Assembly: GCA_020726505.1 (NCBI GenBank)
Contig: JAHLEZ010000003.1
Span: 3,410,001-3,474,000, forward strand
Reading direction: 5' to 3'
Source of the DNA: Leptodontidium sp. MPI-SDFR-AT-0119
Lineage: Eukaryota > Ascomycota > Leotiomycetes > Helotiales > Leptodontidiaceae
DNA length: 64,000 bases
Shown here: piece after piece, positions 1-11,806 of the stretch
Numbering within the stretch: the first letter of the stretch is position 1
Layout: each line of letters opens with the position of its first letter
Notes under the pieces: generated by a model
What the model was told of the DNA's origin: nothing
The model's input: the letters and a program-made list of their open reading frames with translations, nothing else
The model's database searches: none
Translations under genes and position numbers: made by a program

Positions 1-83
1 TGGCGCCGTGTGATCAATGACTGCACATGCCTTCAACTTCCGTTGGTGTTGCTGGTGGTACGACCGAACATTCATCGAGCCGT

Positions 84-1526
84 TCAGAAGCCGCGTTGTG
101 ACGGATCTCTTGGTGGTTGGTGGTGTCGTTGACCATTGTCTCTGGCACTGGCCCATTCCTGAGCACCATTTTGTCGACCGGCAGGCTGCTCAGCAGGCAG
201 TTTTTGATCTTCCGGTGTTCGTGGACGAACGTTCATTGTGGATGGTTCACCAGGTCGAAGGTTCGAGACGATGGATTGAGTGATCGAGCTAACGACGTAT
301 GCTCGGAGTTCTTTGTCCTCTCTGCTATCCTCCTTCTCAAGTCTGAATCGTTCGTCCTTGGCCATGTTGGATCGTCGGAGATTACGAATCTCATTCTGGA
401 TGTAGAGCATCACCTCTTCGGGACAGCGATTTCTCTCGGCAGCTTGCTCGGGCTTGCGAACATAACGTCGAGTGACATCCGTAGCACCGTCAATGGAAAA
501 TGCCACGCAATAGGACATCTTCTTTCCCCATCCGTCGGCGTACATTCGTGGGTTATCCCAAGCCTCTTCACAAGCGTCGACGTGGATCCATCGTTTTTGC
601 ATCTCAGAGTAAACCTCCGTCCATACGTGATCCTCAGCATTCCATACCCATCTCACACGTCCTCCGACTGCTCTGCACAACATGCTGAACACATTGACCC
701 ACTCGCCGCTTCGTCCTTTCCTGGTTTGTAATAACCGCCAAACATCACCATATCTTGGGAATCGTTCGTAAGCACCACAATCACGAGCAGAACAATGGTA
801 CAGTTCGACTCGTAGAGCACCGTATGCTGACTCTTCTGGTGTTGGTGGTGTCATGCCTTGCGCAATTGTTGGTGAGAGACAGACTGAACATGGAGGGTTA
901 TTGACCCATGAGAAGAATGATCGCTTGAACCATCTAACAAAGTCAGCACGATTCAATTACCAGATAAACAAAACATACCTCAGTAATGCGCGAATGACAC
1001 AGTCTTGATAACCCCATTCCGGCTTTCGTCCATCACCCATACTCTCAGCCTGTGCCTGGAGCACTTGGCTCTCCTCTTCTGCCTCGCCATATATCCGATC
1101 CAGTGGGATTACCTGTAACGCCTCATCCAACAGTCCAGGGTTTTCGTACTTCGTAGGCGTAAGTGATAAAGAGATGAGAAGGTTCCTGAACTTTTGCGAC
1201 TGCGAATCCGCAGGTGGCGATGGGACCTTGGGTAAACTTCGCAACGACGCATACGATGGAGGGGTAGCACCGAATTGGGAGCCACTTGATGTTGATGGTC
1301 TGTATCCTGATGATTGCGGTTGGTGTGAATTAGAAGAGGCGGCTCGGAGGTTGCTAGATGATGATCGCTCTCTTGGTGATGGTGAGGATGTCCTCGATCG
1401 ATCCAGCTCGTTCAGTCGCTTCGTCCGTAATAAACCCTCGAATTGTGCAGTCAATCCCCGCGCCCATGTATCGTCGTAGTCGCCATTCCCATTCCGTTGC
1501 GAGCCGTAGCCCGATGAGTCGGCCAT
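84..1526 (-). CDS. PNG1: Peptide:N-glycanase homologue, predicted catalytically inactive
   Basis: Cytosolic PNGase/transglutaminase-fold protein that in most eukaryotes removes N-glycans from misfolded ERAD substrates. Two exons: 1526-979 and 933-84, intron 978-934 (GTATGT...TAG, 45 nt), giving 465 aa. Start chosen at MADSS because the sequence further upstream reads as non-homologous leader. Residues about 50-110 are Ser-rich. The zinc site is visible as Cys198/Cys201 and Cys230/Cys235. The core is well kept, with DHVWTEVY (His285), WIHVDACE (Asp302) and [12 protein letters not shown]. The conserved RCGEW pentapeptide, which carries the catalytic Cys, reads RSGEW here (Ser258), so hydrolase activity should be lost. 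This matches reports that Neurospora PNG1 lacks a working active site yet is needed for polarity. The C-terminus is Gln/Arg-rich low complexity. Identity is secure; the exact start is less so. Confidence 0.9.
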
Positions 1527-4380
1527 GTCTTCTGCGTCTACCACTTCGTACTCGAGGTCGATGTGCAGGGTGTGGAAGTCGAGGCAATCGCTGTCGTCCA
1601 CCGCCCAATAATCGCACCTCCTCTCTGCGTGTATCTTTCCTATGATTCCGGTTGATGTCGTCGATACTCCAGACCGGAGTTCCTGAGTTGAAGGAAGGAA
1701 GTTGAGGTCGAGGTCGAGTTGAAGATGTTGAACGAGTGTGATGGGGGTCCTCCTAGCACAGCCCAGTTGTCGCAATGCCACTTCGCTTAGTGTTTTAGGC
1801 TAGGCCGCTGCAAGAATAGATGTGATGCTGCTGCTGCTTCTGCTCTTCTCGGTGGCTGAAGCGGGCAGGGCGAACGATGATGAGGGGGAGCAGTCGAAGA
1901 TATTGTGCATCGGTTTGTAGATGGGGTGGAAGTTGAAGTGAGAAGAGTTTGGGTGATGAGGAGGAAGAGTATGCGGCGACGACGAGGTGTGTCTTGGTCA
2001 AGCAAGCGTGCAAGCGTGAGTTACGAGTCTCTTGTCGAGGTGTAGGCAGGAAGCGAGCGAGCGAGCGGGCTGAACGAGATTGCGGGATACGTAAGAAGCC
2101 CCGTCGTGCAAAAAGCCAGCAAGCCAGCCAGCGTGGATGTCTCTCTGTGCCTGTCTCTGACTCTCTCCTGCCATGGGCAGTCTCTTCCCGATGGCAATGG
2201 CAATGGGTACGTACGTATGTACTGGTCTGGTCTGGGCTGCTGTGGTCTGCTACCCGTACGCGTGTCTGTATGGAGCGTGCAGTCCGGAGCAGCGCAAGAG
2301 TGAAGACGCAGGCAGACGGGGGACCTGTGGACGGCTGCGGGCGGGGCATCAGCACGCGCCTTGATTGGCTTGGTTTCTGGATCCTCGGATTTCTTGCATC
2401 GTTGGCGTGTCGTCGTCGTCAGCTCCAATCTGTGTTGCCTCAGGTCAAAGGGGTATATAATTGGGTCCAGTAGAGGCATTCAGCCAATCACCGTCTGTTG
2501 AACACCATCTTACTGTGGGGATCAGCCGCTTGCAGCCACTCACCGGACAGAGCGCCGTTCTCCAGGATCGATCCCACCTCCATCCGAGTCAGGCCAATCA
2601 GACGTTGCCCCTCGTTCTGACTAAGTGGATTATTCCGATGGGCATTGGCATTGCATTGGCACATGTGGACAGACGGCTAAGCAGACGGGGATAGCGCGAG
2701 AATAAGAGAGACGTCTTCCCTTCAACCTGAGGTTTGGCTTTTGCTTTCTTCTGATCTTCGGATCTTCTCTTCTTCGTACGTATGGAGTAGGTATTGTACG
2801 TTAGCCACTGGTGGTGATGATCATAGTCAACGTCGCCTGTGGATATTCATATCTTGGCATAATCAAGAACCTCTCCTCCCTCACTCTCTCTCTCTCCGAA
2901 CCGAAAGCAAGGGTTTTCGCCTCCAGGATCAAGGATCCCCCTCTGACGAAACAAACACACTTTCGACCACGCAAACCCATCGCGGCAAAAACTCAAAATA
3001 AAAAAAAACATACATTCCGCCTCCTGGTCTGTGTTCTGAAAGTTCGGCAAATCAAGATATCAGATCACAAGGCTCCACCAGTCCCCTCCTCCTTCTAAAT
3101 TGTTTCTATGCAGGGATAGCAAGGACCACAAGCACCTCACCAGACCCTGGTTTCGGTGTTTGAAGATTTGAGTTAATTCTGTTCCATTTCACGTGATCGT
3201 ATATTCTATCAATCCATGGCCGAGAGCGAGAGTGGCAAATGGGGAAGCCTGTCCTGTCCTGTGCTCACCTACAACATGCAACAATTGCTGTTTGGGGCTT
3301 AGGATCCATCAACCATAACGAGATGAGGCTCTGGCCACGAATACAGTGGAGTCGATCAAACCTGGAGATGGAGATCAGATCCGGATCTATCAGAGCCGGA
3401 GTTTGTTGAAATAATGCATCTGTTCTCCTCCAACACCACCTTCACCCGACTTTTCTCCTCCTCCTCTCTACAGGAGCCATCTTCCGTCTTACAAAGTAAA
3501 TTGCCTTCAAGGTAAGAACTTTGGCTACGCAAGCACAAACACACGCACATGCACACGTCAAACAGAAACAAACACATAAATCATTCGCACGACACAACAT
3601 TGGCCACCTCAATTGCTGACCATATCCATCTACATTCTCACCTACCGTAGGTATTCGTCACATCTCTTTCCTATTTACGTGAAGCCTTTGTCGCCTTTTC
3701 GCCTCCCATCAGCACTTTGCCTCATCATCTCTCTACTCTTCAGTACTCTGCCACCAAGCCCTTCACCGCTCACCCAAGCTCCCCCATCGCCCACCAAGTG
3801 AAGCTTCCAATTGCTTCATTTCATCTCACCTCACCTCACCACGGCACTCGCCAAGTCACGCGTGTCCTACTTTACGGTCCAGAGTAGAGCAGAACGGTAC
3901 AAAAGTAACCTCCCATCCCCAGGAAAAACACCTCTAAATGATTAATCATCGACCTCTCACAACCCTCCTCCCACTCACGGTGACGCGTCAAGCTCTTGGC
4001 ATAGATCTCGCTTAAGCAGATTGCGCGGCACGCACTTCGAACCTTGAAAGTCAGGGGTCGATCAAACAAGACCCACTATTCCACTCCCACTCCATTCAAG
4101 CCCCTTAGCGGGCTCTACGGCTTAGCGAGAAGCCGAATGGATTTAGAGTTGAGATGTTTTATTTTGTATTGGAGAGAAGACCTCGCGTATATGAGAGGAT
4201 TGGAATTGAAGTTTACATGACTACTTACCTAGGTACCTATCCGCACAGAGTATGTGTTAACCCTATTGTTAGCCTTTCATAATGATAAGCAAAATCGATG
4301 AGCAAAGAGAAATGGTACCGGTATTCTTACTTTGTTTGTTTTCAACTATCGTCGTACTCGGAGTAGGTACCTAGCTCCCC
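1527..4380. other. Upstream region of PNG1, no gene recognised
   Basis: About 2.8 kb with only short overlapping reading frames on both strands and no protein-like exon. It is CT-rich around 2.87-2.95 kb and 3.66-3.84 kb, the texture of fungal 5' leaders, so it may hold the PNG1 promoter and an unrecognised leader or ncRNA. A TATA-like GGGTATATAATTGG occurs at about 2450-2463 on the plus strand, with no coding region clearly attached to it. Confidence 0.4.
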
Positions 4381-4429
4381 TCCCCTCCTCCACATCCCGA
4401 AACCAATAGATCCGTTTAATGAGCAAACT

Positions 4430-6050
4430 GCGAAAACGGAATACAGCAAGGCTACCTACCCAGCCAATTACCCAATCACCTCGTCCCATCCCACCTCCTC
4501 ATCCCCACCCCTCTCAATCATCATAGACCTCTCAATCGGTACCGAGCTTCGGATCCTCCTTGCGGCTCATTACCGACCCTCCCCTCCCCTCATTCCAATC
4601 CCCATCTCCATCCTTACCTTCAGCTTATATCAGCCAGCCTATCACATTCACAGACTCACACTTATCACGCGTAAACAAAACCACCCCCCGAGTCATCCTA
4701 TATCCCCTCATAGAGCCACCAATCACACAACACAGAGCATAACAGAGCTTGAGACACGAGCCTCAACATACAGGTAGAAAACTCTTACAAGCTTAAAGCA
4801 GATGTACCCGCTCTAACTTCCAAGTCCAAATCCAACTCCCATTCCAACTCCAATTCCAACTCCAATTCCAACTCCCACTCAAGCCTGCTCATGTCTGTCC
4901 TCCCCAGAAACTCCTTTCGGGGAAGCCGGGGGCGGGGGGATATTATGAGATGAGATGAGATGAGACGAACTGCCGGAGCAGGTCGCTTCACAGCTTCGCA
5001 TACTGTAGACAGACTCGGACCCTCTCTCTTGTGTTCGGCCTTCGCATCGGAGCTGCGTCATTGCGTGGAGGTTCGTAGATCAATCGTGACAGGGTAGATG
5101 TTTGGGAACTTGGGAGTTGCAAGTGGGAGATGGAATGAGTGGTACGTGTCTAGTCAGGGACCTGGGTATCCTGATCGGATTGTTTGTTTGTGTACATGCG
5201 CTTTGATAACACACGATGTTGAAGTCATCGAGGATTGATTGATGTGGTGAGAGTGAGAGTGAGTAAGCGAGTGTGAGACTTCGATGCCATCCGGATTTTT
5301 TCAAGACGTTGCGGTTCCGGCACGTTCTTGTTTCGCTCTTTTTGCTGTGATCCCCGGGGTATCAAATGTTTCAGTTCTTTCACAATTCTCTTTCTCTCAA
5401 CTTTTATCGTACAGAGTACCCATCTCAGACTCTCGTTCAACAGTTACCGAGATCTTGAATACTGTCATGTTGTTATGTGCTTTGATGCTGTCCTCTTTCG
5501 AAGTAGTTCTTTACTTCCTTTTCACTTAATCCACTTTTACTCTTAGGTGGTGGTTCCTTTCTCAATTCTCCGTCAATTAGTAGATTTGAGCCTCATCTCT
5601 CTCTACACACACACACACACACATACGCACACATGCCATCGCTCACATCTAAACTTCATGACCATTTACTAGTCCACCTTGAGTGCTTGACCACATTCCA
5701 AGAGTCCAATCAACACGCCCAAGAGTCATCCCTCTCTCAGCCCTCTCCACCACACCCAATGACCATCCCTCCAAAGAAATAAGACGCGCGTTCTCCCCCC
5801 TCCTCCTTGCCTCCATCCCGCAGCTTCCTCACCTTACCTCACCACACCTCCTCCCAAAATCCAAAATCCAAGATCACATCCAACAAACTACTCCCTCCTT
5901 TGCTGTACCCAATCATAAGTATCCACCTCTTCCTCCAAACCGCCCAAGTCCACCACCATACGGCGATATACCGGAACTGAAGATATACTTCCCCCTCTAC
6001 TCTCGCTAAACACAAATATCACCTCACTTGACTGGACTTGACTGTGTTGC
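4430..6050. repeat. Diverged direct duplication, copy 1
   Basis: Colinear with 7550-9190 at a nearly constant offset of about 3.12-3.16 kb. Anchors: TACCTACCCAG at 4453 and 7572; TCGCTTCACAGCTTCG at 4983-4998 and 8144-8159; CTCGCATCGGA-type sequence near 5045 and 8198; TCGCTAAACACAAAT at 6003 and 9147. Differences are mostly transitions, plus indels and simple repeats. No convincing coding sequence is present. It contains a run of ATTCCAACTCC-like units at 4830-4880 and a (CA)n tract at about 5605-5622. Confidence 0.75.
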
Positions 6051-6060
6051 CCCAGGACGC

Positions 6061-6960
6061 GCGTAATTGGCCGACGACGTGCACCGCCAGTGAATCAGCC
6101 AGCACACAGCTGCGGTGTGACAGACTGACAGTGTCATCTGTACCTGTACTTGTGTCTGTGTTTGGTATAGTTACCTAAACTTGCTTCCGTTTGTTGTCTA
6201 CCGTATCGTATCGTGCCGTATCATGCCGTATGTGGGTGTTTTCCGTTTCTATTTTCTGTTCACCGCTATTTTGAGGAAAGAAAGAAAGGAGGGATGACTG
6301 GATTTGATTGGATAGGATCCCTAATCTAGATTTAGACTTATATTTTCCAAGATTTAGAGATTCTACAGTACAGTCGAATGTGGAGGGAGGTGTGAAAATA
6401 GGAGGTCTAGATCTAAACCTGAATCCAACCTTAGATCCAGCCCACTCTTTTCCACGATCTACAGTAGAAGCGGAGTAGTGCTGAAATGCAAAGACACAAT
6501 CCCAAAAGAAGCCCACCAAATTTTTTTTTACAGGTGCCAACGAGGAAGCCAAAAACAAAAGAAACATGCAATAGAACTCCAAGTATGTAACATAACCCCA
6601 CCACGCCACTACACCCGCATACACCAGAACAAAAGAAATATATAAACTAGTAAACTACTCAACTACCTAAGAAAGCAAACACAAAACCAAATGGAGGGCG
6701 ATCTAGCTCGCTCTCAAAGCACTCGTGCCGGTACGGGAAAGCGAGAAGGATCTCTATTGACGCGCGTCTATCAGAAATATCGGATAAGGAGACTTTGACT
6801 GCCTAGGAAGGATTTAGAGGTGTGGATAATGATCAAGAAAAAGAGAGGACTGAAAGACTTGGCGGACTCGCGTGCGGTACTCTAGTTTTTGTTTCGATAC
6901 GAAAAAGATACGGTGGATGGTGGATGGAAGGGTGCCTGGTACGGAGTGCTCGTACGGGTG
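6061..6960. other. Spacer between duplicated blocks, nothing recognised
   Basis: Only short frames without protein character. I see no match to neighbouring genes and no RNA gene. Confidence 0.4.
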
Positions 6961-6964
6961 ATTA

Positions 6965-7385
6965 AAGGTTGCTTATTTTTAGCGAGGATGTGTTGATCAG
7001 TTGGAATGCCAAGATAACAAGATTATGAGAGAAGGTAGACGAATTCGGAAGTAAAATGCAGGACTCCATTCATGAATTGGGAAGACGATCAATCGACGGG
7101 AGGAAAGTTACAGCTGCAAGAAATCATCAATTTCCTACGCATATTTTAAGTCGCAACTAACAACATCATAGCGTATATAACAGCGGTGAGGCGAGCCTTC
7201 AAAAAAAGCTTTCAATTTAATACCCATTTTATTCTATTCTAATCTAGCCAAATCTAATTTATAGAAGTCTTATCCGCTTTTGCTTACGATAAAACCTCGG
7301 CGGCAAACTCATCTCCCAGGTCAGCCGCTCCACAACCACAACCACAACCTCAAGACCATAGTCACCGCAAAACCCACTCCCGCTT
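6965..7385 (-). pseudogene. Displaced copy of the UTP4 3' end and its 3' flank
   Basis: Matches 11514-11935. A 29-base identical run lies at 6972-7000 and 11521-11549, followed by TGGAATGCCAAGATA in both. The coding part (about 7254-7385 on the minus strand, equivalent to the last ~40 codons of UTP4 including the stop codon position) shares AACCTCGGCGGCAAACTC at 7293-7310 and 11850-11867. There is no upstream part of UTP4 here, so it is a fragment. Both copies carry transitions and small indels, so the event is not recent. It has the same orientation as the real gene. Confidence 0.8.
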
Positions 7386-7549
7386 TCCTCGCCTCCTAAA
7401 TGAGCAATCTAGCTATTCCCCTTCTTCAATAGATTAAAAATGTATACACTGTACCTACTAAAAGGTTATATAAAGAACCAGTAAACTGCCTTTGGAGTTG
7501 ATAGCCCCATTTTCAGTCCACTGGGTAAAGGTAGTATATAACCAAACTA

Positions 7550-9190
7550 CAGAATCGAAATCCAACAAGATTACCTACCCAGTTAACCACCCAATCACGT
7601 CTCCCCACTTCCCACTTCTTCAAATGCCCTCCTCTCTATCAATATCATTCAGCTTCTGTACAATATCCAACACCTCGCTCGGTACCAAATTTCGGGTCCT
7701 CCTCTCGGCTCATTACCGAGTGCCCTCTCTCACTTCATTCTCATCCTCCTCATCCTCCTCATCCTCCTCATCCTCCTCATCCTCCTCATCCTCCTCATCC
7801 TCCTCATCCTCCTCATCCTCCTCATCCTCCTCATCCTCCTCATCCTCCTCATCCTCCTCATCCTCTTCATCCTGCCTATATCAGCCAACCCATCACAAAC
7901 TCACAAGTAGCATGCGTAAGCAAAAAAACACTCCTCACTTCAAATGTGTGTATCTCCAATAACAAACCACCTGCCTCAACAAGCACCATACAACAAGCCC
8001 AAAGCAAACAAACTAGCTCCAAGCTCCAAGATCCAACTCCAAGTCCAATTTAAGCCACATCAAGTCCCCTTTACCTTTACAACCTCCCCTCGGGGAAGTC
8101 GAAGGGAAAATAAGATGAGATAAGACGAACTGCCCTAAGAAGTTCGCTTCACAGCTTCGTATAAACACACTCGACCCCTCTTACTTGTGTCCGGCCCTCG
8201 CATCGGAACTGCGTTACTACGTGGAGGTTTGTAGATCAACCGTAATAGTATAGGGTAAGGTGGTTGGGGACTTGAAAAGAGAATTGCCAAAGAAAGGGAA
8301 CCAGTAGTACGTTTTTGCTCATAAACCTATCCGATGGATACCGTATGCCGATGAGTTTCGTTGTGCGGATAGTACTCGTAGTAAGATGAGAAACCTACAC
8401 CGGTATTATTAGTATTTAGAGGTTGAGTTGTGGTGAGAATGAGTGAGTGAGAGATTCGTTGCCATCGGGAGGTGTTTTGTATATTGCGATTCCGGCACAT
8501 TGTTGTTTCACTCTTTTGTTTCTCAGGTTAATAGACGTTTCGACTCTTAAACACCGTCCAGAGCACTCATCTCAATGATTAGTTGCCGAGATCTCAAGTG
8601 CTAACCTGCTATTACATTCATTAAGCCTATCATTTTCACAAGTACTTCTCTACTTCTTCCTCGCTTACTCCACTTCTGTTCTTAGTTATTAGGGTTTTTC
8701 TCAATCCTACGCTATTGTTTTAATACGTGGGCTAATTAGTAGACTTGAGCCTTATTTTCTTTATACACACACAGACATGTCATCCTTTATATTCAAAATC
8801 CATAGCTATTTACCTTTCCACCTTAATAATATTCTCAGCATTTAATTAATATACGCAAGAGTTAGCCACCTCTTATCCCTCTTTTATCTTAACTAATAAA
8901 AACTCTTCCAAAGTAATCCGACGCATATTCTCTCTCCTCCCTTTCTTTATCCCACTATTTCCTCACCTCCCCCTAGAATCCAAAATCCAATATCTTACGC
9001 AGGAAACCGTTCCTTATTATCCTATACCCAATAATGCAATAACATTCTCATCCACCTCTTCCTCCAACCCACGAAAATCCATCACCCTAAACGGTGATGC
9101 ACCGCCAGTGAAATGAGGATATACACCCCTCTCCGCCCTCAGTACTCGCTAAACACAAATAATCACGTCGCTTAACTTGACTCCAGAAGA
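7550..9190. repeat. Diverged direct duplication, copy 2 (AT-shifted)
   Basis: Partner of 4430-6050. Relative to copy 1 it often has T for C and A for G (for example GCGTCATTGCGTGG to GCGTTACTACGTGG), as expected for old repeat-induced point mutation, though some changes run the other way. It differs by a large minisatellite expansion at 7742-7865. The apparent long Ser-rich frame here is that minisatellite read in frame, not a gene. Confidence 0.75.
7742..7865. repeat. 9-bp minisatellite (CATCCTCCT)n
   Basis: About 13.8 perfect tandem copies of CATCCTCCT, degenerating at TCCTCTTCATCC. The equivalent place in copy 1 (about 4590-4615) has only a short CT-rich stretch, so the array expanded after the duplication. 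Confidence 0.9.
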
Positions 9191-9741
9191 TTGACACTAC
9201 GGAAAAGATGATATTTGCTCCATCCTTTTAGAGATCAGAACAGTAGTTCCGTGGCAGCATATCGTAGAATTGTTACACGGACTCATGGTCGCGGGGGAAG
9301 TCAGAGACGGGAGAGCTTCTTTGATTATTATGAAATGATACCTGACACGAGAGAGCAACTCTCCAGTCTAATTAGACTCTCAACACTACCAGGAAACTCT
9401 GACCTGTTCTCGTGAGATGTCTGCAAAGAAATAAAAGCTCGACCCCAAGATGTTTTAGCCTAGAAATGAAGAGTGCCCTTGAATTCGTTTTGGTGTCTGC
9501 GCATTTCGGGATCCATAACAAACGGCACATTTAGGAAAACGCAGACTGATGAAATCAAGGAAAGACAAGGAAGGACAGGAAGATATCAAGGGAATATAAG
9601 CAAAGACCACAAAAACCCTCTTCTACACAAAGAAATCCAATAACATCCAGTACACATCAATACCACCTTTCTGGCGTATGTCATACGTATGACCTCAACT
9701 CCATAAGAATATGGTGCTTCTAGGAATGATATGCAAATTCT
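9191..9741. other. Intergenic, nothing recognised
   Basis: One 66-codon frame (9215-9415, +) lacks recognisable domains. Otherwise this is the 3' flank of the membrane-protein gene at 9742. Confidence 0.35.
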
Positions 9742-10501
9742 CTAGCAGGATCTGAGGATCTCGTTAGTCAACAGGCTCAATAAGCAAAAGGCTCGTTACG
9801 TACCCTAATACAGGAGCCTGAAAGGCAAAAGACCAGATTGCCGGAAGATAGTTCACAGCGCTCGCCAACCTTATGATACTAGCAAGTACGAGGAGGAGGC
9901 CGGCCCCCGCACTAATGTAACCGTTTCTGTAGGTCGAAAAGACACAATATATCTGAACAGCAGCACCCAGAATGAAGAAGGATAAGAATAGCGGAATGCT
10001 TGTGGCTTGAGTGACTGGTTGCTGGGAGATGAGCTTTGAAAGAACGAGGAGGTAGATCAGAAGTGCGCTGATAAGTTGGAGGAAGGTGCTCGTCCAGTAT
10101 GCGCTAATGAGAACTTTTAGATGTTCTTCGGCAGGAGAGTCTCGTGGCATACTTATAAGAAAGAGCGAGGTGATGACCGGACCTCCACAGTTATGAGTTG
10201 GAGAAGCTCTCTGCGGGTGTTTGTCGTGATGTCGATTTCTGGGGGGACAAAAAAATGTCTGGTGTTCGGGCCCACGCTTCTGCAAAGACGGAGCTCGTAG
10301 CCTTGTTGGGAACGATGTTCTACGCTGTTGTTGTGATGTTGCTTTAGACGAGAGAAATTGGCATCGAAAATAGATAAATAAATAACTTACCAAACATGCC
10401 TGGCTCGCTTGGGTAGGTAGGTCGATGCGCCATAGCGAACCAAAAGTCCCCTGCGACCCACCATTTGTGGATTCAAGTAACGGCAGCTGATCCGAGGACA
10501 C
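9742..10501 (-). CDS. Small multi-pass membrane protein, unknown
   Basis: Not assigned to a family. The C-terminal part has three to four hydrophobic segments (SALLIYLLVLS, LFLSFFILGAAVQIYCVF, SAGAGLLLVLASIIRLA, LPAIWSFAF). The probable first exon starts at 10501 (MSSDQLPLLES) and stops at a GTAAGT donor after SQACL (about 10391). Internal exons are unclear; GTATGC...TTAG near 10152-10105 may be another intron. The 3' end is likely spliced: donor GTACGT after APVLG, a TGACTAAC branch, acceptor CAG, then stop at 9744-9742. Part of exon 1 is duplicated at about 10940-10990. The gene could be a truncated relic of a larger transporter; the exon structure is provisional. Confidence 0.45.
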
Positions 10502-11806
10502 CGCACTGCGAGCAAGTACGGAGAGTCAATCAGGAAACCGGCTGGCCCCGGCTTGGCCAGAGTTGTTTCGGGAAGGTCATGCTGTGAAAAGTCTCACCCA
10601 AGCCGGTCATTTGAGCTTGATCCAGACTTTATCGCTTGATATTCCTTATTTTGAGGTACAAATAGCCGCGAAGCTATTCAAGCCGGACGCACAAGCTTGA
10701 TTGAGCTCCAATCTCGCCTTGAACGTTCCGTTGTCATTGCCAAGACGTAATAAGCCGAGCCACATATACGGAGGTAGGGAAGCTTTAAAGTATGTGACCA
10801 ATTGCTGCATGTATCAGATCATAATTTTGCTTTGGCGACGCTGCCGCGGTCGGCGCTGTGTCTTGAGCAATGATCTTGAACAAGAGGTTTCTCTGTAAAG
10901 CACTCGCTTCTCCGTGGTACTGAACCTACTGGGGTAAGAATACATGGCCATATCCAACCAAAAGCCCCTTGCAAACCCACTGTGGATGGGTTCAGTCCCA
11001 CGAAGAAACCGAGTAGGAAGGCGCTCAAGAGGAAGGTGCCAAGCTGTGCCATGTCATCGGATGCAAAGAAAACAGCAGGGAAAAGGAGTCAGTGACATGC
11101 TGTAGGTAGGCAATGTCAATTGAATACACAAGCATGCAGTTTCGTTTAAAAATGTGGGAAAACAACAAAGATTTCACCGAGGTACATTTGTCGAGTTTAG
11201 AACCAGCTTCTTACCTTGTACTAGGCAATAAAAGAAACCAAAAAAGGGGAACTCAATTTCTTACATAAAATAATAATCTTTAGAACCTCTTTAGTGTTAA
11301 TCCGACTTATTCTGACTCGGTAACCCCTGAACCCCGGGAGTCCCTTACTCGCTATAATACCTCTTACTTCGTTATATAGTCTTACCGTCACATTGCTCAG
11401 AGTTACACAAATTATAACTGAGTTGAGTTGAGTACGTTCTGAAAAGTACCGAGTAGAGTACATACCTGTACTCTACTCTACTCTACTCAGTCCATACGCT
11501 GCATGTGTAATTAAAGGCTCCTTATTTTTAGCGAGGATGTGTTGATCAGCTGGAATGCCAAGATACCGCGATTGTAATCAGGAAGTATGCGAAGTCGGAT
11601 GTGAAAGGGAGTAGTCGACTGGATAATTGGGAAGATTATCGATGAGAAGAAAATAATAACTGTGAGAACTTACAAATTGCTGTATATATTTTAAGCCGCA
11701 ACTGAGAACTTCACAGTGTGTGTGAAAGCAGTGAGTGCAGTGAACTTCTCAGAAATTTTTCAATTCAATACCTATTTCAATTCATTCCACCCCACTCCAG
11801 AAAAGT
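10502..11806. other. Intergenic with a partial copy of the upstream gene's first exon
   Basis: Minus-strand sequence at about 10940-10990 (GCTTTTGGTTGGATATGGCC) resembles exon 1 of the gene at 10501 (GACTTTTGGTTCGCTATGGC). It sits in a short open frame, 11052-10819, with one hydrophobic N-terminal segment. The rest is AT-rich, with CTACT repeats near 11470-11490. The 3' flank of UTP4 from 11514 is the part duplicated at 6965. Confidence 0.5.

Noticed and set aside
1949..2479. Overlapping 174- and 152-codon frames upstream of PNG1
   Set aside because: Compositional frames on both strands in a likely promoter/leader; no domains.
7492..7962. 156-codon poly-Ser frame
   Set aside because: The Ser run is the 9-bp minisatellite read in frame; flanks are decayed duplication sequence.
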